Positions 1 through 6,504 of a stretch of DNA of 64,000 nt are shown here, in pieces (positions within the stretch are counted from its first letter, which is position 1; each line of letters starts with the position of its first letter). The notes below the pieces were generated by a model. It worked only from the letters and a program-made list of their open reading frames with translations. It made no database searches and had not been told where the DNA came from. The translations under genes and the position numbers were made by a program. Where the stretch lies: assembly GCF_019049285.1 (NCBI RefSeq), contig NZ_JAGMUL010000058.1, positions 124,001 through 188,000 of the forward strand, given 5' to 3'. The stretch is from Streptomyces sp. AC550_RSS872. GTDB lineage: Bacteria > Actinomycetota > Actinomycetes > Streptomycetales > Streptomycetaceae.

Positions 1-512
1 ATGCCCGTCGCGGCGGCGTTGCCGCGGGTGAGGGCGCGTACGGCCAGGGCCGTGAAGAAGAGCGCCAGAACGTCGTCGAGGTGGCCGAAACGGACGGCGA
101 CCTCGATCCACATCGGGATGAAGGCCAGGCCCGCGATCAGCACCCGCTGCCGCAGCCGCTGGTGATTGGTGCCGGTGCCCAGGAAGTGCCAGGCGGCGCT
201 GCGTCCGGCCACCACCAGGATGATCAGACCGAGCAGGGACATCACGGCGGCGGCCAGGAACTGCCCGACGGACTCGGAGAAGGGGTTGAACAGGCCCGCC
301 GCCAGGAAACTGACGGGGCCCATCTGCAATTCCGGGTGGTGGGCGTACAGATTCAGACCGCCGTCCGCCCTGCCCGACCCCGCGTAGAGCAACTCCCCGC
401 CCGTACGCAGGTAGTGCCAGGAGAAGCCCCCGTGCGGCTGGACCACGGCGAACCACAGGATTGTCCAGGCCGCGAGCAGCACCAGGTGCATCCGCTGGCT
501 GATGGCCGACAC
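1..512 (-). CDS. Integral membrane protein, GT87/DUF2029-like, C-terminus off the window
   Basis: The reverse strand is open from a GTG at 512 to the window edge, about 170 codons, with no stop. GAGAAAG precedes the GTG at usable distance. The translation starts with a hydrophobic segment (LLAAWTILWFAVV), then a loop rich in Gly/Tyr/His, then further membrane segments (FLAAAVMSLLGLIILVVAG; VLALFFTALAVRAL). The motif VRFGHLDDVLALFF resembles the conserved loop-helix of actinobacterial DUF2029/GT87 polyprenol-phosphate-dependent mannosyltransferases, which are multi-pass membrane enzymes. Only the N-terminal part is visible, so the family call is tentative; the existence of a membrane-protein gene is firmer. 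Confidence 0.6.
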   Translation of the reverse strand, partial: MSAISQRMHLVLLAAWTILWFAVVQPHGGFSWHYLRTGGELLYAGSGRADGGLNLYAHHPELQMGPVSFLAAGLFNPFSESVGQFLAAAVMSLLGLIILVVAGRSAAWHFLGTGTNHQRLRQRVLIAGLAFIPMWIEVAVRFGHLDDVLALFFTALAVRALTRGNAAATG

Positions 513-609
513 GCTTTCTCCCTTGTGGTTCCGGTCGCATCGCACGGTTCCTTCAGGCCATGCGCCCCTCTTTGAGATGGCGGGAAGGCGGGGCAGGTTC
601 TTTGTGTCA

Positions 610-703
610 GGGGCCTGTCGCCGAATCTTGCGGAATTCTCCGTGGTCGGTAACAGACGGATCCTTCGCCCGCCTACGCCCCTCTTGCCGGATGCACAGGC
701 CCC
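610..703 (+). promoter_or_regulatory. Candidate structured leader, copy A
   Basis: A 56-nt core (646-701) beginning TCGGTAACAGACGGATCC and ending GGATGCACAGGCC occurs again at 53848-53903 with the same length and 5 substitutions. Here the core is enclosed by a perfect 9-bp helix, GGGGCCTGT (610-618) with ACAGGCCCC (695-703). The strand is assigned from copy B, which lies directly upstream of a polysaccharide deacetylase gene. It could be an RNA element, a promoter with a conserved initial transcribed region, or both. No known riboswitch class was recognised. Confidence 0.45.
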
Positions 704-819
704 ACAGCGACGGCGGGGAACAAGGGCGGCTTCCGGCACGACTGTCCGACGGCACGCTGATCGGCACCGTCAAGGACGTCACCGGTGTCATCACCGGCGA
801 CCCCGACATCTACGGATGA
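691..819 (+). pseudogene. Internally deleted GH74 xyloglucanase relic
   Basis: A 42-codon reading frame begins at an ATG in the leader element and ends at TGA 819. Its last 20 residues are LIGTVKDVTGV joined to ITGDPDIYG. Both pieces match the C-terminal end of the intact GH74 enzyme encoded at 12886-15537, where the same two strings are separated by about 26 residues. The relic therefore keeps a 5-prime leader and the extreme 3-prime end, with the body lost. Whether the first 22 codons came from the same ancestor is not known. It is too short to be an enzyme. Confidence 0.7.
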
Positions 820-939
820 GGGGCGCGCCGATCTCCGGCTCGACAAGATTCCTTCCCGAGGACGGCAACCTTTCTTGGGCATGGCGCCGACTGGCAGGTA
901 CCCGGGTCCCAGAGCAAGGCCCGTTGCACCAGAAGGGGC

Positions 940-3390
940 ATGCAGTTGCCAGATCAGAACCGCTCTCATCGCCGCCGACCGGCGACCGGCCGCGTAATCG
1001 CCGCCGTCGTGATTCTCGCCGCCGCGGGTACCGCCGTACCGCTGGTCGCCCAGGCCGCACTCACGCCGGACGCCCCCACGACGGTGGCCGCCGCAGCGTC
1101 CGACAGCGGCCGCTACTTCGGCACGGCAGTGGCCGCGGGCAGGCTCGGCGACTCTACGTACTCCACCATTCTCGACCGGGAATTCAACATGATCACCCCG
1201 GAGAACGAGATGAAGTGGGACACCATCGAACCCTCCCGAGGGAAGTTCAACTTCGGCCCTGCCGACTCGATCGTCAGCCACGCCTCCGCGCACGGCCAGC
1301 GCCTGCGCGGCCACACCCTGGTCTGGCACTCCCAGCTGCCCGGTTGGGTCAGCGCCATCAAGGACGCGGGCACCCTGCGCGGTGTGATGAACAACCACAT
1401 CACCCAGCAGATGGCCCACTACAAGGGCAAGATCCACTCCTGGGACGTGGTCAACGAGGCCTTCGCCGACGGCCCCAGCGGCCAGCTCCGCAGCTCGGTC
1501 TTCCGGGACGTGCTGGGCAACGGCTTCATCGAGGAGGCCTTCCGCACCGCCCGTAAGGCCGACCCCGCGGCCAAGCTCTGCTACAACGACTACAACATCG
1601 AGAACTGGTCCGACGCCAAGACCCAGGGCGTCTACAAGATGGTCAAGGACTTCAAGTCCCGCGGCGTCCCCATCGACTGCGTCGGCCTCCAGAGCCACTT
1701 CAGCGCGGGCGGCCCGCCCGCCAGCTTCCAGACCACCCTGTCCAAGTTCGCCGAGCTCGGCGTGGACGTCCAGGTCACCGAGCTCGACATCGCCCAGGCG
1801 TCCGCCACCGCGTACACCAACGCCGTCAAGGCCTGCCTGAACGTCGCTCGCTGCACGGGCATCACGGTGTGGGGCATCCGCGACAGCGACTCGTGGCGCA
1901 CCGGTGAGAACCCGCTGCTGTTCGACAGCAGCGGCAAGAAGAAGCCCGCCTACGACGCGGTGCTCACCGCCCTCGGCGGCAGCAGCGGCGGCGGCAACAG
2001 CAGCAGCGGCGGCACGACGGGCGGGGGCATCACCCCCGGCGCCGTCTACACGCTCTCCAACGCCGCCGCCGGCCGCGTTCTCGACCAGCCCGCGGGACAC
2101 AACGGCAAGGGCATCCCGCTCCAGGTGTGGAACGCCAGCGGTTCCTCCAACCAGCAGTGGCGGGCCGGGCGGAACAGCGACGGCACCTACACGCTGACCA
2201 ACGTCGCCAGCGGCCGGGTACTGGACGAGCCGGGCAACCAGACCGCCAACGGGACGAGGATGCAGATCTGGGACTCCAACGGCGGCGCCAACCAGCGCTG
2301 GCGGGCCCACCGGAACAGCGACGGCACCTACACGCTGACCAACGTCGCGAGCGGCCGGGCGCTGGAGATCCCCGGCGGTCGGACCGCCGACGGCACCCCT
2401 GTCCAGATCTGGGACTCCAAGGGCGGCGCCAACCAGCGCTGGAACTTCAGGCCGGCCGCGGTGACGAAGGCCGACACGTGTGCTCTTCCGTCGACGTACC
2501 GGTGGAGCTCGACCGGCCCGCTGGCGCAGCCGGCGAACGGGTGGGCCTCGCTGAAGGACTTCACCACCGTGACGTACAACGGCAAGCACCTGGTCTACGC
2601 GACCGCCTCTGACGGTTCGTCGTGGAAGTCGATGGGATTCGGTTCCTTCTCGAACTGGTCGGACATGGCGTCGGCCCGACAGACCCAGATGAGCCAGTCC
2701 GCGGTGGCGCCCAAACTCTTCTACTTCGCGCCCAAGAACATCTGGGTGCTGGCCTCCAATGGGTGGGGTACCCAGTGGCCCTTCGTCTACCGCACGTCGA
2801 GCGACCCCACCAACCCCAACGGCTGGTCCGCGCCGCAGCCGCTGTTCACCGGCAAGCTCCCTGACGGCAGCGCGATCGACCCGACCCTGATCGCCGACGA
2901 CCAGAACATGTACCTGTTCTTCGCCGGTGACAACGGCAAGATCTACAAGTCGACCATGCCGATCGGGAACTTCCCGGCCAGCTTCGGCTCGTCGTACACG
3001 ACGATCATGAGCGACACGGTGAAGAACCTGTTCGAGGCGCCGGAGGTCTACAAGGTCAAGGGCCAGAACCAGTACCTCATGATCGTTGAGGCTCGGGGGG
3101 CGACTGAGCAGCGCTTCTTCCGCTCGTTCACGGCCTCCAGCCTGAACGGTCCGTGGACCCCGCAGGCCGCCACCGAGTCCAACCCCTTCGCGGGCAAGGC
3201 CAACAGCGGCGCCACCTGGACCAACGACGTCAGCCACGGTGACCTGGTCCGCGACAACCCCGACCAGACCATGACCGTCGACCCCTGCAACCTCCAGCTC
3301 CTCTACCAGGGCCTGGCCCCCAACCAGCCGCCGGGCACCGACTACGTGAAGCTGCCCTACCGGCCGGGCCTGCTCACCCTGCGGCGCTGA
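940..3390 (+). CDS. Secreted GH10 xylanase - CBM13 - GH62 arabinofuranosidase fusion
   Basis: 816 residues, predicted to cut the xylan backbone and remove arabinose side groups. Residues 1-40 form a basic, hydrophobic signal peptide (RVIAAVVILAAAG). GH10 spans about 50-345, with acid/base Glu173 in WDVVNEAF and nucleophile Glu281 in QVTELDI. A Gly/Ser linker (346-365) leads to a ricin-B-type CBM13 (367-503) with three Q-x-W repeats ending NQQW, NQRW and NQRW. GH62 spans about 513-816, with base Asp540 (SLKDF), Asp647 (IDPTLIADD) and acid Glu702 (FEAPEVYK). The ATG at 940 follows AGAAGGGG closely. A strong hairpin lies 18 bp after the stop. Both catalytic modules keep their key residues. GH10-CBM13 and CBM13-GH62 enzymes are common in Streptomyces; the three-part fusion is less usual. 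The GH62 part closely matches the gene at 31839-33260. Confidence 0.95.
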   Translation: MQLPDQNRSHRRRPATGRVIAAVVILAAAGTAVPLVAQAALTPDAPTTVAAAASDSGRYFGTAVAAGRLGDSTYSTILDREFNMITPENEMKWDTIEPSRGKFNFGPADSIVSHASAHGQRLRGHTLVWHSQLPGWVSAIKDAGTLRGVMNNHITQQMAHYKGKIHSWDVVNEAFADGPSGQLRSSVFRDVLGNGFIEEAFRTARKADPAAKLCYNDYNIENWSDAKTQGVYKMVKDFKSRGVPIDCVGLQSHFSAGGPPASFQTTLSKFAELGVDVQVTELDIAQASATAYTNAVKACLNVARCTGITVWGIRDSDSWRTGENPLLFDSSGKKKPAYDAVLTALGGSSGGGNSSSGGTTGGGITPGAVYTLSNAAAGRVLDQPAGHNGKGIPLQVWNASGSSNQQWRAGRNSDGTYTLTNVASGRVLDEPGNQTANGTRMQIWDSNGGANQRWRAHRNSDGTYTLTNVASGRALEIPGGRTADGTPVQIWDSKGGANQRWNFRPAAVTKADTCALPSTYRWSSTGPLAQPANGWASLKDFTTVTYNGKHLVYATASDGSSWKSMGFGSFSNWSDMASARQTQMSQSAVAPKLFYFAPKNIWVLASNGWGTQWPFVYRTSSDPTNPNGWSAPQPLFTGKLPDGSAIDPTLIADDQNMYLFFAGDNGKIYKSTMPIGNFPASFGSSYTTIMSDTVKNLFEAPEVYKVKGQNQYLMIVEARGATEQRFFRSFTASSLNGPWTPQAATESNPFAGKANSGATWTNDVSHGDLVRDNPDQTMTVDPCNLQLLYQGLAPNQPPGTDYVKLPYRPGLLTLRR
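2170..2451 (+). repeat. Two 141-bp tandem units inside the CBM13 region
   Basis: The units 2170-2310 and 2311-2451 both begin CGGAACAGCGACGGCACC and encode successive CBM13 subdomains (DGTYTLTNVASGR ... GGANQRW). Their near identity at DNA level is higher than usual between CBM13 subdomains, suggesting recent duplication or gene conversion within the gene. Confidence 0.7.
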
Positions 3391-3408
3391 CCGACACGCA
3401 CCACCACG

Positions 3409-3441
3409 AGGAACCCCAGCCGCACGTCGGCTGGGGTTCCT
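3409..3441 (+). terminator. Hairpin terminator after the xylanase/arabinofuranosidase gene
   Basis: AGGAACCCCAGCCG (3409-3422) pairs perfectly with CGGCTGGGGTTCCT (3428-3441) around a 5-nt loop. It sits between convergent genes and could serve both. A near-identical hairpin follows the second GH62 gene at 33363-33392. Confidence 0.85.
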
Positions 3442-3454
3442 CAACGTTTGGTGA

Positions 3455-3775
3455 TCAGAGAGCCGGATCCGACGGCCCCACGATCGCCCGCAGTGCCGCG
3501 AGGTGCCCCTGATATGCCTCCCGGCCTCGCCGGGTCAGCCGGAGCCACACCCGCTGCCGGGTCTCGCGGACGGCCTTGCGCTGCTCGACGTAGCCGGCGC
3601 CCATCAGCACGGTGACGTGCTTGCTCAGCACGGAGGCGGAGAGGTCGAGCTGCTTTTGGACCAGGCCGAACTCCGCCTCGCCCGCCGCGTCCAGCAGAGC
3701 GCAGATACGCAGCCGGTTCGGGGCATGGATGGTGGCGTCGAAACCCTCCAGCCGGTCGGTCATCTCGGCGCTCAC
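3455..3775 (-). CDS. Winged-helix transcriptional regulator (HTH_34/MarR-like)
   Basis: 106 residues from a GTG that overlaps the stop of the upstream membrane gene (GTGA), so the two are translationally coupled; an ATG four codons later is an alternative start. The fold is a compact winged helix: RLRICALLDAAGEAEFGLVQKQL, recognition helix SASVLSKHVTVLMGAGY, then a wing rich in Arg/Gln (VEQRKAVRETRQRVWLRLT). This is typical of the small HTH_34 family of DNA-binding proteins. It likely controls its own two-gene unit through the inverted repeats at 4263-4316. A 543-bp copy of this gene and part of its partner lies at 22162-22704. The C-terminus here ends VGPSDPAL. Confidence 0.85.
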   Translation of the reverse strand: MSAEMTDRLEGFDATIHAPNRLRICALLDAAGEAEFGLVQKQLDLSASVLSKHVTVLMGAGYVEQRKAVRETRQRVWLRLTRRGREAYQGHLAALRAIVGPSDPAL

Positions 3776-4016
3776 GGGGTCTTCCGGTGCAGGCGGACGA
3801 AGGCAAGATGGAAGCCAACGGACACGGCGGCACCGATCAGCGAGGCCGCGATCAGCCACACCGGCCGTCCCGTGACACGGAACGCGAGCGCCGCCCCCAC
3901 CAGCAGCACGGGCAGGCCGAGCGTGAGCGGCACGGTCGCCCGCTTCGGCAGCACGTCGAACCGCAGCGCCACCCCGGTCCTGTCACGCCACGCCCTCCCC
4001 GCGACGGCGAAGAGCG
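3474..4016. repeat. 543-bp direct repeat, copy 1
   Basis: This segment is present again at 22162-22704 in the same orientation, with no length difference and only five substitutions found by eye. It covers most of the winged-helix gene and the 3-prime half of the adjoining membrane gene. The distance between copies is about 18.7 kb. Confidence 0.97.
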
Positions 4017-4263
4017 CCATGAACACCGCGGTACTCGTCACCAGGATGACCATCCAGGCGGGGCGCGGCAGCAGCCAGTCCGAGCCGGCCACGACGCCTC
4101 CGTAGATGATCGGGAGCGCGCCGATGTAGAGCGTGAGCGTGACGAAGAACCAGTTCGGCCACGGTGTGGCCGACAGTGCCGCGGCGGAGGCCCGGATGTG
4201 CGCGGTGTCGGCCAGGGCGGCATGGGCCTGTTCCGGCGTCAGTCGTACCCCGTGAGTTTCCAT
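3772..4263 (-). CDS. Four-helix membrane protein partnered with the winged-helix regulator
   Basis: 163 residues beginning METHGVRLTPEQAHAALADT, followed by four hydrophobic stretches: FFVTLTLYIGALPIIYGGVV, AWMVILVTSTAVFMALFAVAG, ATVPLTLGLPVLLVGAALAF and PVWLIAASLIGAAVSVGFHL. No catalytic motif or named family was recognised. The stop overlaps the GTG of the regulator. Pairing of a small winged-helix protein with a short membrane protein is a recurrent actinobacterial arrangement, and the membrane protein may respond to or be controlled by the regulator; that is inference. An N-terminally truncated copy exists at 22460-22704. Confidence 0.8.
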   Translation of the reverse strand: METHGVRLTPEQAHAALADTAHIRASAAALSATPWPNWFFVTLTLYIGALPIIYGGVVAGSDWLLPRPAWMVILVTSTAVFMALFAVAGRAWRDRTGVALRFDVLPKRATVPLTLGLPVLLVGAALAFRVTGRPVWLIAASLIGAAVSVGFHLAFVRLHRKTP

Positions 4264-4316
4264 ACCGGAAAGAGTAGCTGCTTGTTTCCGACATGGAAAG
4301 AGAAGAGTTTCCGGTA
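4263..4316. promoter_or_regulatory. Nested inverted repeats, likely operator
   Basis: Just upstream of the membrane gene, TACCGGAAA (4263-4271) and TTTCCGGTA (4308-4316) form an inverted repeat. Between them lies a second dyad, TTTCC-GACAT-GGAAA (4285-4299). The shared TTTCC/GGAAA half sites suggest cooperative binding of a dimer, most simply the winged-helix product of the same unit. The duplicated copy at 22 kb lacks this control region. Confidence 0.5.
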
Positions 4317-4345
4317 CGGCAAGAGCGCGCAGCGGAAGGCAGACC

Positions 4346-4379
4346 GTGAGGGCTCCCTGCTGTGGCTGGGAGCCCTCAC
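4346..4379 (-). terminator. Hairpin terminator after the GH39-like gene
   Basis: GTGAGGGCTCCC (4346-4357) pairs with GGGAGCCCTCAC (4368-4379) around a 10-nt loop, 16 bp beyond the stop at 4396. A relic of the same hairpin is found at 6370-6398. Confidence 0.8.
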
Positions 4380-4395
4380 GGGGGGGGAACGGAGG

Positions 4396-6249
4396 TCAGC
4401 GCATGCCCTGGAGGCGCCAGATCTGGTTCTTCTTGGTGCTCAGTGCGCCGGCGCCGTCGCAGGTCCACTGGTGGATCTTCGCGCCGGCCGTAGCGGAGAT
4501 CTCGCTGACGTCGACGCACTTGCCACTGTGGACGGCGGCCAGCTGGTAGTCCTTGCTGTTGCCGAGCGCGGTGACGGGCTTCAGGGTGAACATCTGGTTC
4601 GTGGCGCCGTTGCAGGTCCACTGGATGACGGCGGCACCGTCGGCCGTGGAAGCGCCCGAGACGTCCAGGCACTTACCACTGTGCTCGTTCACGATGGTGT
4701 AGGTGTTCGCCCGTCCGGCGACCGGCTTGAGATCGAGCATCTGCTGGTAGCCGCCCTCGCAGTGGTACTGCTGGTACTGCGTGCCGTCGGCGGTGGAGAG
4801 GTTGGTGTCGTCCAGGCACTGACCACTGTGCTGGGCCACCGCGACCGTGGAGACGGTGGTGTTCGACGGCGGCAGCAGCGTAACCGTGTAGCCGTCGGCG
4901 GCATCCGTCCACGGCACGCTCACCGAGGCCGAGTTGTTGCTCACCGTCAGGGTCTGGTCGGCGACCGTCACCGGACCCGTCACCGCGCCGCCGCCGTTGT
5001 TCGGTATGCGCTGGACTATCGCCCGCACCCGGCCGTTCTCCACCACCGACGCGGTATCGAGGCGGTTGAGGTTGACGGTGACGTTGCCGGTGTTGCCGTT
5101 GCTGCCCAGCAGGATCTTCGCGTTGCGCGCGGAGTTGTCCTTCGTCGCCAGGCCGTCGGTATTCGTACCGGGCGTGAAGTTCACGATGTTCCCGGTCTGG
5201 GAGCCGTAGTAGCGGTAGAGGAACCACTCGCCCAGCGGCAGGTACTGGCCGGCGCTGTTCTTGGTGAGCAGGTTCGCCGCGAAGTCGTGCAGGTTGGCGC
5301 CCCACGCCCAGTTGGCGCGCAGGCCGTCCGCTCCGGCGCGCTCCAGACGGGAGATGTACCAGCCGCCGCGGCCGGGGTTCTGCTCGTTGGTGGCGCCGTA
5401 CTCGTTGATCTGGAAGGCGCGGCTGGTCGTCATCGACCGCGCCGACAGCAGGGACTTGAGGGAGTTGCTGTGGGCGACCGGGTCTCCGGGGAGGTCGTGC
5501 CAGCTGTAGATGTCCGGCTCGACCCTGTTCGCCTTCACGTAGTCGAGGTACGTGGTCCACCAGCCGTTGTCCAAGTTGGGGTGGCCGCAGGTGCTGGCGC
5601 CGACGACCACGGCGCCGGGGATGGCGGCCCGGATCTTCTGGTAGGCGCGCTTCCACATCTCCAGGTACTGGGGCATGCCGGAACCCCAGAACCCGGGGCA
5701 GTCGGGCTCGTTCCAGATGTCCCACTGGACATCGGTCATGCCCGCGGCCTTCACGTCGCGGAGGAGGCGGTCGTAGAAGGCGTCGAAGCTGGACCAGTCG
5801 CCGTTGTCACCGGGGAAGGTGGGCTTGGTGGTGCCGTCGGCGCCCCACAGGTCGTGCGGCAGGATGACGAACGTCCCGCCGAGCGCCTTGGTGCGCTTGT
5901 ACTGGGCCAGGGTGGAGTTCCACCGGCGGTCGTACTTGCCTGCGACCCAGCCGCCGGGGCTGTCCAGCTGGGCGCCGCCGGCCCGCATGAACTTCCACTT
6001 GATGTCCTTGTAGAAGTGGTCCTGGGGCAGCGAACCGTTCTCGGTCATCCCGTAGATGGTTCCCGAGGCACGGTACGTGGGGGCGCCCCCGGCGGTGGCG
6101 AAGTCGACGGCGACGGTGGTGTCGGCGGCCTGTGAGGGGGCGGCGGGTACCAGGGTCGCGGCCAGGGTGGCGAAGAGGACGGCTCCGGACGCGACTGCTC
6201 GGCGTCTGGTGCGGGTTGCGGGTCCTGAGGGTGTGATGAGCGGCTTCAT
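4396..6249 (-). CDS. Secreted clan GH-A glycosidase (GH39-like) with C-terminal CBM13
   Basis: 617 residues. Signal peptide 1-41 (VASGAVLFATLAATLVPAAPSQA). The catalytic (b/a)8 domain covers about 45-400: acid/base Glu181 in DIWNEPD and a likely nucleophile Glu283 in FQINEYG, the retaining clan GH-A arrangement. A beta-sandwich-like segment (about 370-470) follows, as in GH39 and GH30 enzymes, then a ricin-B CBM13 (about 475-617) with repeats containing SGQCLDD, SGKCLDV and SGKCVDV. Family GH39 (beta-xylosidase and relatives) is the best match by motif, but related GH-A families are possible, so substrate is uncertain. AGGAG lies 8 nt before the ATG. The gene follows the sugar-transport operon on the same strand, separated by relic sequence. 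Confidence 0.8.
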   Translation of the reverse strand: MKPLITPSGPATRTRRRAVASGAVLFATLAATLVPAAPSQAADTTVAVDFATAGGAPTYRASGTIYGMTENGSLPQDHFYKDIKWKFMRAGGAQLDSPGGWVAGKYDRRWNSTLAQYKRTKALGGTFVILPHDLWGADGTTKPTFPGDNGDWSSFDAFYDRLLRDVKAAGMTDVQWDIWNEPDCPGFWGSGMPQYLEMWKRAYQKIRAAIPGAVVVGASTCGHPNLDNGWWTTYLDYVKANRVEPDIYSWHDLPGDPVAHSNSLKSLLSARSMTTSRAFQINEYGATNEQNPGRGGWYISRLERAGADGLRANWAWGANLHDFAANLLTKNSAGQYLPLGEWFLYRYYGSQTGNIVNFTPGTNTDGLATKDNSARNAKILLGSNGNTGNVTVNLNRLDTASVVENGRVRAIVQRIPNNGGGAVTGPVTVADQTLTVSNNSASVSVPWTDAADGYTVTLLPPSNTTVSTVAVAQHSGQCLDDTNLSTADGTQYQQYHCEGGYQQMLDLKPVAGRANTYTIVNEHSGKCLDVSGASTADGAAVIQWTCNGATNQMFTLKPVTALGNSKDYQLAAVHSGKCVDVSEISATAGAKIHQWTCDGAGALSTKKNQIWRLQGMR

Positions 6250-6310
6250 TCTGCGGCTCCTGGGGTGGAGGGGGGTGAAGAACCGGGGCTCGATCGGTCC
6301 CGGGGCTTGA

Positions 6311-6356
6311 GGGAGGCGGCCGGTGAGGGGCTGTCTCGGTGTGCGTGGGCTTCGGC
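6311..6356 (-). pseudogene. Relic of the C-terminal tail of the cytoplasmic glycosidase
   Basis: On the reverse strand this stretch reads AEAHAHRDSPSPAAS, matching the end of the intact enzyme encoded at 6505-8265 (AEAHTHRHTTPAPAAH) at both protein and DNA level. No upstream part of such a gene remains. The match is short; its value comes from its position next to the other relic. Confidence 0.5.
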
Positions 6357-6369
6357 GGTGGTGGCCGGT

Positions 6370-6398
6370 GAGGGCTCCTGCTGTGGCCGGGAGCCCTC
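6370..6398 (-). terminator. Relic copy of the GH39-like gene terminator
   Basis: GAGGGCTCC (6370-6378) pairs with GGAGCCCTC (6390-6398). Stem and loop match those at 4346-4379. It now lies after the glycosidase gene at 6505-8265 and may terminate that operon. Confidence 0.65.
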
Positions 6399-6414
6399 AG
6401 GGCAGGAACGCAGG

Positions 6415-6495
6415 TCAGTCCCTGCCCTGCATGCGCCGGATCTGGTTCCTCTTGTTGTCCAGCGCGCTCGCCGGGTCGCAGGTCCACTGGTGGAT
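6415..6495 (-). pseudogene. Relic of a CBM13 C-terminus (GH39-like gene tail)
   Basis: Directly after the stop of the glycosidase gene the reverse strand reads IHQWTCDPASALDNKRNQ and continues to a stop, matching the last residues of the GH39-like enzyme (IHQWTCDGAGALSTKKNQ). The following sequence down to the terminator also matches. Only about 26 codons survive, with no start, so it is not a gene. Confidence 0.8.
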
Positions 6496-6504
6496 GGGGG
6501 TCTC

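Noticed and set aside
608..703. ydaO (cyclic di-AMP) riboswitch, suggested by GCCGAATC after the first stem and a cell-wall hydrolase context
   Set aside because: The expected GGGGUGAAUC core and the AGCUAAC 3-prime segment are absent, and GCCGAATC is not present in the second copy.
673..3444. Long open frame antisense to the GH10-GH62 gene (over 900 codons)
   Set aside because: Low-complexity Arg/Gly/Val product typical of the shadow strand of a high-GC gene; the sense frame has complete catalytic domains.
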